A stretch of DNA of 64,000 nt from Calliopum simillimum (taxonomy: Eukaryota; Arthropoda; Insecta; Diptera; Lauxaniidae): positions 112,048,897 to 112,112,896 of the forward strand of contig OX638370.1 in assembly GCA_951812925.1 (NCBI GenBank), given 5' to 3'. Shown here piece by piece: positions 36,300 through 47,640 of the stretch; within the stretch, counting starts at the first letter, position 1, and every line of letters begins with the position of its first letter. The position numbers were made by a program, and so were the translations under genes. The notes under the pieces were generated by a model. It saw nothing but the letters and a program-made list of their open reading frames with translations, had not been told where the DNA came from and did no database searches.

Positions 36300-36790
36300 A
36301 ATTTTTCAAAAGCGCTTAGTTCCAAAAGTAATGTCATAATATTAATTGCCTGATATTCTGTTAGAAATTAATAAAATTGGTCTCCGTTTTCACGAGAAGT
36401 TTTCTTAATGGTGTAAAATTTATGGCATTAAGATAACAAAATGATATCGCTCAAATAACCTATTATTATGCCACGTAATGTGTATGACATTACATTTTCC
36501 TCGTTGTGGAAATAAGCCCTTTTGAAAAATAGCTCATTTGTCCGAAATGGAATAAAAGCAATGGAAAAAAATTTTGTTATTTAAGCCGTTTATTGTGAAA
36601 TTGGGATAAGTCCAAAAAAAGGCTCAAAAGTTATATCAGTAAGTAATATGAATTGGGTGACATTTTGTTAGAATTTAATAAAAATTGGGCTGTTTGCACG
36701 AAAAGTTTAGTTGATGGTGTAAAATTGATGGCATTAAGTTGAAATAAATTATATCGGTCAAATAACCAATAACCCATTATGAATTTACTC
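36300..36790. repeat. Interspersed repeat with two internal units; inverse copy at 47.64 kb
   Basis: Units contain TTGTTAGAATTTAATAAAAA or a variant, CACGAGAAGTTT or CACGAAAAGTTT, GGTGTAAAATT-ATGGCATTA and TATCGGTCAAATAACC. The reverse complement of the 47.64-47.93 kb segment matches across AAGTCCATAAAG, ATATGAATTGG and ATATCAGTCAAATAA. Confidence 0.5.
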
Positions 36791-39700
36791 CACTTTCAAA
36801 ATCAACGATTAATTTTTGAAAAATTTAAGAATGTTTTACTTTTTTTCAAAGTTTTCCGAAGCTATTCCAGTTTTTCTGAATTTTATTTGTAATAATATTT
36901 CAAAACAATAAATTATATATGTACAAATTTGTTTTCAGCTAAACGGTTAACCCTTTTAATGTGCATGTGGTCACATGCACAAAAAAAAAACGATTTGTAC
37001 TACATGTTAAATGCCATGTTGAAGGATTTTTCTGTGCTGGAAAAAAACTGAACAGATTTGTGTTTAGTGGACCAACAACTTTTGAATTAAATTGGTCTGA
37101 TTAAAGATTCAAGAACTTTAACAATTCAACAATACATCTGTAAATTTCTTGCACGTTATTACAATTACATTATAATTTATTTTCTACATTATTTAGGGAG
37201 GGGGGTTACTATTTTGATTAGAAGTTGAATTATTATTTTTATTTTGATATTTCGATGTTATTTCTACACGTTTCTTCTTTATTCTTTCATATATTTTGGC
37301 TGTTTTTTTATTTTTATTTATTTGTTTTTTCTTTCTTTCTTTTATCTGCTTGTAGTAAATTTGGAAGAAGGCATAAAAACCGGAAGAACAAATTGTAATA
37401 AAAATTTTCGCGACACACACTTGAGCGGAATCGCGACAAAGAAAATGCGACGACGATGACGACGACGACCGCCGACTACCGAACAAACAGCAACAAAATA
37501 CGGCACACACGAGAGGAACTTACGACGACGACCGTGATTATGATGATGACTATGACGACGACGTCGGCGGTACAGAAAAAAAGTTCACTCTAAAACAAGA
37601 CAGCAAGGAAAGGAAAAAAACAGTCAAACGTGTGAGTACAAATTTCTGCGACAAGTCAAGTCGTACCGTAGTCAGTTGATGGCGGAATCAAAGTAGAGGA
37701 ATTTTAGCGTAATGTTATGTGTGGTACTACACGACAATGGTATGTCGTCGTCGTCGTAACGTACATATGTGTAGTGACAGCGACAGAAGACGTAACGACG
37801 ACAATGTCGAGGTGACGATGACAGTAAAAAATGTTTTGAGAAAAATGTCTGACGAACTTGAAAATTGGAATAAAAATAATATAAAAAAATGCTATAAAAA
37901 AAATAAAAATAAAAATGCTAAAAAAGGAGAAAGAAAAAAACAGAAAGCTTAAAGTATAGTGAGAAAACAAAAAGAACAAAAAAAGAGCTCAAGTAATTAT
38001 GTCAAAAGAAAAGGGCCCGTTTTCCCCAAAAAAAAAAAAAAATGAAGTTATATAGGAGAGGCTATTTTGAGAACCTAAAGAAAAAATCTTTAAAATCGAG
38101 CTACCCAGGTTTATGGCGGAAAGCTACTGTTTCAAAGCAATGCGAAAGCTTTCAAATACGCGCGACGCGGCGTTGGTACCTCCAAAACTTTGACGAAATT
38201 TTCGTGCCTTTAATTTGTGACGATAGTTTTCGTCTCTAGGTATTAATTTTACTAGAAAATTAATAAATTTAACAACGGGCACTCTCTCGCGCGATACACC
38301 ACACGATATATAACAAATAAAATGACGACAATTTCTGCGCTCCCAACGTATGTTGAAAATAAACTAAAATTGAAATGGAAAAAATCGCAAGAACGAGCAA
38401 AATAATGTTGGTTGGTTGGTTGGGTTGTCTGGAGCGCGGCGGCGGCCAGAGTTGGAAACGATTGCAGCAATGGCAGTGGCAGCAGCGACAGCGACGACGA
38501 CGACTACAACGACAACAACAAAAACAACAACAGCAACGATACCGTATACTCTGAGACGATGATGAACAGAATTACAAATAAAAGATGATGCCAAAGAAGA
38601 CGATTAGCAAAAGGAAAAAATTACAACAAAAAAAAAAAAAAGAAATCGGAGAAGGGCGCAAAAAACACTGGAGTCGTTGTTGTTGTTGTCGTCGTCGTCG
38701 TCGGTTGGAAAGAAAAAAATTGCAGAGCAAATGGAAAAAAAATGGGGGAAAAATCGAAAAAAATTCAAAGGCACTGTAGCACAAAGTTAAAGAAATATCA
38801 AACAAAAAAAAAACAGCGCAAACACAAAACCATACAGCAAGCAACTCGCCAAAACACAGTGGGGCAAGTATGATAAAATTTTAAACCAAAAAAAAAAAAA
38901 TACAAAGCAACCCACCAACAACAAAGTGATGCATAAAATTATCGATGAGCAGCATTTCTTTTTATATACAGACATACATACATTCATAAGTATATAAAAA
39001 AACTTTTTTAAATATATTGCTGCAAGTCGCTGAGATGGATGTTGGGGTTGGGGCGTCTCAAAAAAAAATAAAAAATACGGAAAATACAAGAGAGCGAGAG
39101 CGTAGCGGGGGTTAGCTTAAGTCGCGCACAGTGGTCACTTTTTTGCAACAAAAAAAAATACAAAAATCGTTGTATAAAGTGTATATAACACCAGCAGTAG
39201 ACCACCGCGTCAATACCAACCCCCAACCCAACTTACACTCAGCACTCGCCGCACTGATCCCCCTCTTGAGGGCAACATGATTTGCCCACCAACAACAGCA
39301 GCGCCAACTGCAATGTCCAGGTCCAAGATACGGCCGCAAAAAAAAAAAAAAAAACAACACAAAAACAAAATGAGAAAAAAAATACTGCAAAAGCTAAGGA
39401 AACACAGTTAAAGTTTATGGAAAAGAAACGTAAGTTTGTTGCTCAGAAAAAATTCAGAAAGAAAAAATTGTTCTTGTTGGTGGTGGAGTGCACAGCACAG
39501 AGTCCTGTTGTCCAGCAGCAACAGCAGCAGCGGTTTCACTGCTGAGATAAATGAGAAAAAATACTAAAAGAAACAGAAAAAAAAAACCAATTCAAAGGAA
39601 ATAAAAATTAAAGGAGAGCAGCGCATACAAAGTGCGAAAAAATTTCATATACGAAGAGATGGAAAAAATTGTTGCAAAGAAGAAACATGCCTGGAAACAA

Positions 39701-39872
39701 AAGCACAATTGACACAAGTTTTCGCTGCCTGACTGACTGTATTGGCCGTATGTACAGTGGGTGAAGTTGAGAAAAAAAAAAAAAAAAAAAATTTTAAATT
39801 CTTGAATTTTCTTTAAATTGGCAAAAGTTGTTGGAGAAGGGGGAAAAACTTAGATGGACAAGTTTCATTTTG
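36791..39872. other. Non-coding, with ACG/CGT-rich regions 37.43-37.82 and 38.4-38.72 kb
   Basis: TTAA followed by CCCTTTTAATGTGCATGTGG lies at 36947-36970, and the palindrome GCATGTGGTCACATGC is at about 36963-36978. From 37430 to 37830 the DNA is dense in GACGACGACG and CGTCGTCGTC. A second such region is at 38440-38720, with GTCGTCGTCGTCGTCGG. A GAGAG-type site within CTCTCTCGCGCG is at about 38281-38293. Long A-runs occur at 38027-38041 and 39338-39352. The open frames here are single-letter-biased. This is a candidate regulatory or alternative 5' region of the host gene; no coding exon was found. Confidence 0.45.
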
Positions 39873-40005
39873 GCTATAAGCCCCACGTTGGGCACCAACT
39901 GTAAAGCGGTAATTCCCAAAATTTCGTTTTTATTTTTAATTCATATAACAGCTAAAAATAAAGGAATTTTAATTTATAAAGAAATAAAGAGATTTCTAAT
40001 TGAGC
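39873..40005. repeat. tRNA-Lys 3'-end/PBS unit, single copy
   Basis: GCCCCACGTTGGGCACCAAC is followed by TGTAAAGCGGTAATTCCC, then ATTTTTAATTCATATAAC and AGCTAAAAATAAAGGAATTT. It is homologous to the units at 41.2 and 42.05 kb. Its uninterrupted TTTTTAATT provides the empty-site comparison for the foldback element at 41360-42044. Confidence 0.65.
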
Positions 40006-40033
40006 ACTAAGGAACGATAAAATGGCCATTATG

Positions 40034-40167
40034 TTTTATAGTGGGCGGATCTACGCCCCTTATGGTATAATACGCTATCAGGGTCAAACTGTTGTACCGA
40101 TTTTTATGAAACTCGGTACGTAAATAGAATACACGGCTTAACGCTAAGGATAGAAATAAAAATAGTA
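40034..40167. repeat. Left part of the 3.54-kb repeat family
   Basis: GTGGGCGGATCTACGCCCCT and CCGATTTTTATGAAACTCGG correspond to the 3541-3630 segment. The right part resumes at 41090-41215. Confidence 0.5.
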
Positions 40168-41087
40168 GGGGAATGTATTCGGGTATGAGACACCTCCGGG
40201 TATGAGACAGTCGATTTTTTCTATGATGCAAAATTAATATTGCTAATCTGACTACTGTCGAAATATGACCAAGTTTTTAAGCCAACACCGAAGTGAAAAG
40301 ATCTATTGCTTATTTAAGTTATGCACCTCTGGTCTCAACTAGACTGTAAAAAGTTTTTTATGATCTGTTTAAAAGTGTTATATTTTGGATTTAATCAACT
40401 GGAAATGGGAAGTGTCATGCGTTAGCGTTTAGTGTTTTATATCTTCTTTGTGATACGATTTGGGTTTGTGCAAATATAAATGGATAAAACATTACTTTTA
40501 AGCTTTTCTTAAAAAGTGTCATGTATTCGGGTATGAGACACATCATGTATCCGGGTATGAGACACTTTTTTTTCGAACCCAAATCGTGTGCAACTGTCAA
40601 ATATCGACATGTATGTAATGATACATGTGTTTACGTACAGTTATGGTGTTTTTATTTCGTATTTTCTAATTTAAATTGCAATTCTAATTTAAAGGTGTCT
40701 CATACCCGGACACAAAATTTGTAACGATATAGAAATTTTTTCTTTCAAACCAATATCTAGTGCAACTATCAAATATCAATATTAATGTAACGAAAAATGA
40801 ATAAAAGTTTGTGCTTATACACAGTCACATGGGGTTTTTATTTCATATTTTCTGATTTTCATTGCATTTTTCTAGGTGTCTCATACCCGGATACAAAATT
40901 TAAATTGCCAAAAAAAAAAAAGTAATTAAAAAATTGGACATAACTTTTGAATGTGATGAAATAACTTTCTACGTCCTTCAGAAGAAAGTTGTGTGCATTT
41001 CTTATTTTTTGAACGATATACAATATAAAACACCTGAAAAGTTATGGCTCAAAAACAAAACCCGTCTCATACCCGGATACATTCCCT
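40168..41087. mobile_element. TA-flanked element with CATACCCGGATAC theme
   Basis: Ends GGGGAATGTATTCGGGTATG and CATACCCGGATACATTCCCT are inverted, with TA outside (40166-40167 and 41088-41089). The theme GTATTCGGGTATGAGACAC recurs near 40192, 40522, 40546, 40693, 40874 and 41065 in both orientations. The interior also holds a tandem duplication of about 180 bp (40570-40735 and 40740-40915). No coding region seen. It shares the TA|GGGG start with the pogo-like elements at 57.2 and 60.8 kb. Confidence 0.75.
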
Positions 41088-41089
41088 TA

Positions 41090-41215
41090 CTTGTTTCATA
41101 GTGAGCACTTCCAAGTTCTAAAGAGTTATTGCTAGAAAATATACTTCCAGTCTCTTAAAAGTCAAATTAAAGTGGTCGAATTATGGCTGTAAGGCGAACT
41201 CTATAGTTCTCTTAA
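41090..41215. repeat. Right part of the 3.54-kb repeat family
   Basis: AAAAGTCAAATTAAAGTGGTCG and GGCGAACTCTA resume the repeat interrupted by the preceding element. Confidence 0.5.
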
Positions 41216-41359
41216 TTTCCTTTGTAATTAAAAGTGATATAACCGCTAAAAATAAAGGGATTTTAATTTAAAAAGAAATAAAGACATTTATCCTTTGCAT
41301 TTTGAGCCCCACGTTGGGTGCCAAATGTAAAAGGGTTATTCTTTTAATTTCATTTTTAA
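41216..41359. repeat. tRNA-Lys 3'-end/PBS unit
   Basis: ATATAACCGCTAAAAATAAA leads to TTTTGAGCCCCACGTTGGGT and GCCAAATGTAAAAGGG. On the minus strand TTTTACATT precedes TGGCACCCAACGTGGGGCTC, the arrangement of an LTR 3' end (CA) next to a lysine-tRNA primer-binding site. The next unit starts at 42045 after the inserted foldback. Confidence 0.65.
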
Positions 41360-42044
41360 CACTGTGCAAACACAAATATCTGAATTTGACCTCGATAACT
41401 TTTTTTTGACTAATTCAAGGTCGCTTATTCCGAATCTGGCAACTGTTTTTTCTTATTCCATGTGAGATCCGAGTTATCCTTGATTTAAAGTGCAGAAAAC
41501 GCTACTTTCAGACATATGGCGTACATCCAGGAAGTTGTGTAGTTCACTTTTGTCAGCGGCATTGAATATCTCTGATCTTATTCTTTAAATCATAACATTA
41601 ACTTTTCTAATTGAATCATTTCTTTCCAAGATAACATCCAGTGAAGTCAAGGTGTCGCAAATCCCTGTAAAAGAGTATATTAAATTTGTATACCTTTACT
41701 TCAATGGATGATATCTCGGAAAGTAATAACCTAATTGAAAAAGTGAAAGTTATGTTTTAAAGAGGAGGACCAGGGCCATTGAATGCTATTGACAAAAGTA
41801 AATTGCACTACTTCCTGGTTGTACGACATTTGTCTTAAGAAAGCGTTTTCTGCACTTTAAATCAAGGATAACTCGGATCTCTGACGTGATAGAAAAAAAA
41901 CAGTTGCCAGATTCAGAATTAGCGACCTTGAATTATTATATTTTAAGATCTTTTTTAAAGAATTGCAAAATATTAGACGTTGAATAAGTCAAAAAAAAAA
42001 AAGATCAAATTCAGATTGGTTTCCCCTCAGTTTGTTGCAATGTG
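41360..42044. mobile_element. PIF/Harbinger-like foldback element 2
   Basis: The ends CACTGTGCAAAC and GTTGCAATGTG are inverted, with TAA on both sides (41357-41359 and 42045-42047). Inner arms match over most of their length, for instance AAGGATAACTCGGATCTC near 41862 against GAGATCCGAGTTATCCTT near 41465, around a centre near 41675. Removing the element and one TAA restores a unit matching the uninterrupted copy at 39.93 kb. Non-autonomous. Confidence 0.8.
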
Positions 42045-42047
42045 TAA

Positions 42048-42141
42048 TTAAAATTGATGTAACCGCTAAAAATAAAGGAATTCTAAATTAAAAAAAAAAA
42101 TAAAAATATTTATCTTTTACACTTGGAGCCTCACGTTGGGC
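42048..42141. repeat. tRNA-Lys 3'-end/PBS unit, second tandem copy
   Basis: TGATGTAACCGCTAAAAATAAA leads to CTTGGAGCCTCACGTTGGGC. With the foldback removed, the period from the previous unit is about 129 bp. It runs directly into a transposase relic at 42142. Confidence 0.6.
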
Positions 42142-42222
42142 GAAGAAATTCGCCCACCACCATATTCTCCAGATCTGGGATCTTATGATTTCTGGTTATT
42201 TCCAAAAATTAAAAAAGAAAAG
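42142..42222 (+). pseudogene. Mariner-type transposase fragment (third-Asp motif)
   Basis: The frame gives PPPYSPDLGSYDFWLFPKIK, the conserved block around the third catalytic Asp of mariner-group transposases. It resembles a lineage with DFWLFPK rather than DYHLF. Only 27 codons survive. It abuts the preceding repeat unit without terminal repeats. Confidence 0.7.
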
Positions 42223-43010
42223 ATAAAACTGCACTACAGTCAGAAAATCCCAAGAGTTTGTGTTTATAGTGTATTTTGAGCTCCTAAACCGGAATATGCT
42301 ATCCGTTTTGTTGGGCCAAGCCAGGTTTTTTGTAAAACCGGCTTAGAAATTATTAGGAAACGGATGATATTAAAAACAAAAAATGCATAAAAGAAATGCT
42401 CTGATTTTTATGATCGTGGGTTCGTTAGAAAGGTATTACCGAATAGATTTTACTTAAAAGTTAAATATCAACAATAAAAGTATCATATCAACGACTTACA
42501 AACAGCGGGGCAATGCATAACAGGGGAAAAAACAAAAAATTAGAACTTTGCATATGCTGCATTGAATTTTTTGCTGTGATTCTCGTCTAATCTATGCAAA
42601 AAATGAATAAAGCATGCTTGGTCGAGTTCTTGTTTTGTAGGTGAATTCGACTGAAGATCCCATATGGTTATGGGTGAAACGTATCGAAAACCAACCTACC
42701 AACAGTTTTTTGGTTTTTTTACCTATGCATTTTGCCTTGTTTGTAATGTTGTTGTTTTTACTCAAAAACACAGAACAGTAAGCTCACACCACAAAACCAC
42801 TTGACACGTGATTTGTTGGTAGCTAATTAATGTAAATCATTATCTGTTCAAAACAACAAAAATATTAAAAAAAATATTTCATCAGATGGCGCCTTAAAAA
42901 TCGTTTTATGCCTTAAATTGGATTTTTTAACGTGTTTTCTTTAGTTTTAAGCATTTCTCGTCTTTGGTGTGGTGAAATTTTTCGCAGACTATTTTTGTAG
43001 AATGTTTTAA
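42223..43010. other. Non-coding DNA
   Basis: No gene or element recognised. A/T-rich. Confidence 0.55.
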
Positions 43011-43201
43011 CCCATTATAGTCGTTTTTTCAAAAAGTCCCATAAAAAAGGATGTATCATAATAGGTTAATATGGCAGAATCTTATTTTCCGAATGTCAAT
43101 TAAATTACGCAATAAACATTTTTATGGAATGTCTTAACACATTATATCCTGTTTTTATGTTTCTTTTTGACCCCTTTTCCCAAATTTTGGGCTATAATGG
43201 G
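43011..43201. mobile_element. piggyBac-like MITE 2
   Basis: TTAA at 43007-43010 and 43202-43205 flanks inverted ends CCCATTATAG and CTATAATGGG. The interior has a further TTAA with CACATTATATCC. At 191 bp it is non-coding. Confidence 0.7.
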
Positions 43202-43205
43202 TTAA

Positions 43206-46200
43206 AGTACTCCACAAAAATTGGAAAGAAAAATGTCGGGCATTTATGGCAACAGTAAGTCAAGATCATACCAGAAAGTGAACTTGGAACTATATTTAAT
43301 ATGTTTACTCCTTAAGCTGTACTTACAAAGTTTAATTTTCTCTACCACTGTGCAAAGTCTACAATGCCTTAATATAAGGTATATGGATGGATGCATGGTT
43401 GGCTCACTGCTTGGATGGATGGTTGGTTTTATATATATGAGCATTGGATGTGTGTGTTTGTGTCAGTCGCTGTGTCTGTATGCAACACACAAACATTAAA
43501 AGCATTTTTTCTTTGCGCGCTCCCATTTTTCTTACTTTTTTCCCCCAGTAACCTTTTCATATAATGCCATCTCACTTTAACACAAACCACGAAAAAAAAT
43601 TGGAAAAAATTCTGCACAGAAAATAAAAATTCTGCTCAAGAAGACGGAGGGAGGTGGGGTGGTGTACTGAACAAAAAAAAAAATGTCGAAAGAAGGGTGA
43701 GTAAGTCGTTCGTTTCTGAGCGCAGTAGGACAGAAACGGCGACGCTGCTCACCCACAACTTAACTAGTGAACCACCGCCGCCAGCAGCAGTCACGAAAGT
43801 TGGATTGAAAAAAAAATTCATTGCAAAGACGATGATGGCAAAATGGAGAGGTGGGAGACGACAGAGGTGAAACAAAAGAAGACCCACAAGTTAGCAAGGC
43901 AAGCATTGAGAGGACAACAACAGTCAGTCACACAAGAAGAATAAGAGCTTGAAAATTGTATTGTACAATACTTACAAGTCGTCCGACCGACACACATACC
44001 TAGTCAAATTTATACATACATGTGGGAATAGGTACAAGAAGAAGAAGAAAACACAGACTTTGTAAGGCCGACACCAATACAAATGAATATGACAGTTAAA
44101 AGCCCCACATGTGTCCAGCGCTGCAAAACAACTTCAGCAACAAAAAAGAAGCAAAACTTAGCTCAGGCTCAAGAAGGGATGCAAGATATGCATTAAGAGG
44201 TGGGTGGGGCGGAGTGGCTTGATGGTCAAAGCACAAAATAACCCATACAATTAAAAAATGTGGCTAAGTGAGGCAGCAACAACAAACGCAAAATTGGTAG
44301 CAAAATGCTTGAAAACAATTAAATTTTAAGACGAGTGCTTCAGATTCGAACCATCCTTAAGGAATGAGATCTATAGTATTTTGTCCGAAAATAAGTTTGT
44401 GAAAGCAGCAAAGAAATATTAGATGGATATCTTTTTCAGGGTTTTGTTAAAAAAAAAACTTGCAATCGATTAAAAAAATTTGACCAATTCACAAAAAAAA
44501 GCGAAAAAAAAAAACAAAAAATCTTGACGGCGCCGTAGCTTCTTAAGAGCGGTGGGCAGACAGACAGAGGGACCAGCCAGCCAGCTCGGTCCAGTTCAGT
44601 CCAATGCTAACACTTGGTGGTGCGGCTGAAATATATAAGCAACAACAAAAACAACAACTATAGGGGCCACAGCAAAAGGTTTCATCATATACAGGCGCAC
44701 AAAATAAACTGGAGAAAAAGACAAGCGGCAGCAGCAGTACATCTCCCCCCCACCATTCTTCAGCACTTCTCAAGCATAGCAACCTCTACCACTCTCTACC
44801 GCTCCCTTAACTCCACAACCACTTGATTCCTATTCAAATGCACAGCTTAAAGAGCCCTTGTCGTGGTTATCTCCGTCGTCGTCGTTGTCGGCTGTCGTTT
44901 GAGTCCGAGCGCAGTTCGCAGTTGTCGGTCGCCACGACATTAAAAAAATTGAGTGCAAGAAAAAAATTTACAAAAATCGAAATAAAGAAAAAAAAATATA
45001 AAAATAAATATGAAGGGTGAAGGGAGCATTCCAGGGCGGTAGCAGGCAGCGACCGACAGTTGTAAGCTTGAGAAATAAAGCTTACTATTGAAAAAAATCC
45101 AAAGAGCGCGAGAGTTAAAATAAAAATCCGCAAAGGAGCATTTTTTTTTTTTGCAGAAAACATAAACATACACACACGTACACTTACATATACTCTCGTA
45201 CTAGTAAGCATAAATATTGGCGAAAAAAATTCTGCAAAGAAAAATTTTTTTTTTCTCTGCAAAAAAATCCAATTTGTGGAGAATCAGAAAAAAATCGGAC
45301 AGAAAATACAAGAGAAATAAACTAAGAAGGTAACTTGTAGAGAATAATCACTGAGAAGGCACAAAAGAAAACTTTTTTTTTCGTTTTTTCATTGGTGACA
45401 CTCCAGCGCACAGTGGTGCGAAATATCGTTGAAACTGGAAATAACACGAATATACACAATTATCCGACAATGATATCTATGGACTGTAGACAAAACAACC
45501 TAACTCGAGAAAAAACAATTTTCCACGACTTCAGTCATAAATAAAAAAATTGAAATAGGTAAGCTTCTTTTGTTGTAATCCTAACGTCTCTATGATTTTT
45601 AGTTCCAGATATAACGGTGCCCCATAATTCACGCAAGATTTGAATTTGCCGACAGTTTAACAGGTGACAGTTTAAGGTTAGTAAAATGCATCGAAGGAGG
45701 AGATTCAACGCTTTATTGAGAAGCAGTGAAACAGTTTTTTAGCTCTCCTGAAAAGTTGCCAATTTCGTGTTAGGTTGTTTTGTCAAAATGCTACAGAGAT
45801 GAATACGACTAAGTGCTTTATAAAGGGCGTTATCTTTTAGGTGTTTCGTTTTTTTCGAATTGACAACGATTCTTTGTCGTTGAAAAGACAATAAATTACT
45901 GTTCAGTTTGGATGTTCATTTCATCATGCAAAGATTTACACAAAGTGTGAATTTTTATTTCCATCCATCCACTGTTTTGCCATAATACTGACCAAAAAAT
46001 TGACTTATTTAAGCAAAAGTTTGGAAAACAGCCCCTGTTTATTTTATCGTGTTATTTGCAGCCCTTGGTTACGGATAAGCCAAGACCGATTCCAATCATG
46101 GAAGCCAACATTTAACACACTATACACGCTTAAAAATGGTCGAAAGAGAGAGACACCCCCAAGATGGCCAAATGCAAGATTTTAGTTTCCATCATTTATA

Positions 46201-46224
46201 AAAGAAAACTAGTACGGGTTTTAC
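43206..46224. other. Non-coding, with CpG-rich patches
   Basis: GATGGATG-type runs lie near 43385-43425. CpG-rich stretches are at 43700-43800 (GCGACGCTGCTC) and 44870-44945 (CCGTCGTCGTCGTTGTCGGC, GAGCGCAGTTCGCAGTTGTC). The latter resembles the composition of fly 5' leader sequences, but strand and start site are not decidable. Open frames on both strands are low-complexity. GCGCACAGTGGTGCGAAAT is at about 45408-45426. Confidence 0.4.
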
Positions 46225-46580
46225 CTTTTGCTGGCCAAACATTAAATACCCTACATTGCAGTATTGTGAAAATTTTGCTTATATGGAAGGTGCCACACCC
46301 TCTTCTCAGAATTCCTCCAGTTTTTCCTCAGAGCTTGCGTTTATAGTTCTTAGTATCTGAGTGAAGTTAAGTTGGATTTTCTCAAAAAAACTCTTTCAGT
46401 ATAGCATTTTGGAACGTTTGCTTATATGGGAGGTGCCACGCCCTCTTTTCCGATTTCATACAGTTTTTGCTTAGAACTTGCATTTATAGTTTTTAGTGTC
46501 TGAGTAAAATTTAGTTCGATTATCTCTAGAAATTCTTTCAATATAGCTTTTGCTTATATGGGAGGTGCTTACAATTCCTA
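46225..46580. repeat. Interspersed repeat with GGTGCCACGCCCTC units
   Basis: Begins GGCCAAACATTAAATACCCT like the copy at 14.70 kb. Three internal units follow, with GGAAGGTGCCACACCCTC, GGAGGTGCCACGCCCTC and GGAGGTGC. Confidence 0.6.
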
Positions 46581-47084
46581 GTATTTAAATGTATTTTGTT
46601 TGCATTGTCGTGAAAAATACTCCTGAAGTTGCATTTTGAATATATTTTTTGTATCGGCGGTAGGCGTGTCCGTTGAGCGTTTTCGCTCATTTTCAATCCC
46701 TCGAGCTAACTTTTTTGCAAAATATTCGTACTTTTCATTTTATCGAAAATTCAGAAAATTTTTATTTTTTTTTTTTTTCGAAGTATCGGAAAAATGTTTT
46801 CAAAAACATACAATGATGGTCTATTTCAGCCATTATTGAATAAAAGGTTCGTTGCGTAATTGGAAAAATCTTATTTTTCGGAATAAAATGCAGAATATGG
46901 TTAAACGTTGGACTAAGTGTATCAAGAAAAGACTATAATCCCTTTTTAAAAAGGAAATTTTTGTGGAAGCCGTATTTGTAGTTCTGTCACTTCTTTTAAC
47001 AAATTTGTGGACGTTTAGTTCAATATTTGATATTGCAGAACCTCAAGTAACCGCATTCTTTATCGTCATTTGAGTAACAACGAA
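46581..47084. other. Non-coding DNA
   Basis: GTAGGCGTGTCCGTTGAGCG near 46660 resembles the edge of the 7.1-kb repeat (inverse: CGGACACGCCCACC). No gene seen. Confidence 0.5.
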
Positions 47085-47640
47085 GGCTCCGGGGAAATAA
47101 CGATATAATGTTTTTTGGAACTAAAGCCAGAAACATCTCCGTACAAAATTCTGGCGTTATTTCCATTTTGGTTTAAAAATACAAGTCAAAAACTTTTCGG
47201 TGGTTTTTTTTTTTCAAAAATTATGGCTTTACAAAAAAGATTTACATGGGAAATAACGACAAAAATTTTTTTGGAAATAAATCCAGAAATTTTCTAGCAT
47301 TAATTTTTGGAAACAAAGCCAAACACAAACGAGAAAATATGGCCAGAATTTTTGGAAAAAATTTAATAGCAATTAACGCCAGAAAAATGTTTGGAAATAA
47401 AGCCATAAAAATCTACATACAAAATTCTGGCGTTATTTATTTCCAAATAAATGTTTATGGCAGATAATTTCTGGCTTTATTTACAAAACAATTTCTGGCG
47501 TTATTTTCTTGTCATAAACCACATAACTTTTAGCAAAAACGCCAAAAAAGTTCTTGGCTTTAGTCTTTCCAAAACAAAATGAAAATAAGGCCAGAATTTT
47601 GTATCGAAATTTTTATGGCTTTTGCAAAAAAATTTAATTC
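47085..47640. repeat. Thematic repeat, AATAACGCCAGAAA in both orientations
   Basis: AATAAAGCCAGAAA / AATAACGCCAGAAA or their inverse, TTTCTGGCGTTATTT, recur about a dozen times with irregular spacing. A related theme, GGGCGTTATTTCG, recurs at 57.02-57.11 kb. Left edge GGGGAAATAACG is reminiscent of the TA|GGGG ends elsewhere, but no paired end was found. Confidence 0.55.

Noticed and set aside
37193..39545. Many open frames in the CGT/ACG-rich region
   Set aside because: They follow triplet repeats (poly-V, poly-R, poly-S) in overlapping frames; no exon with splice sites and a recognisable domain.
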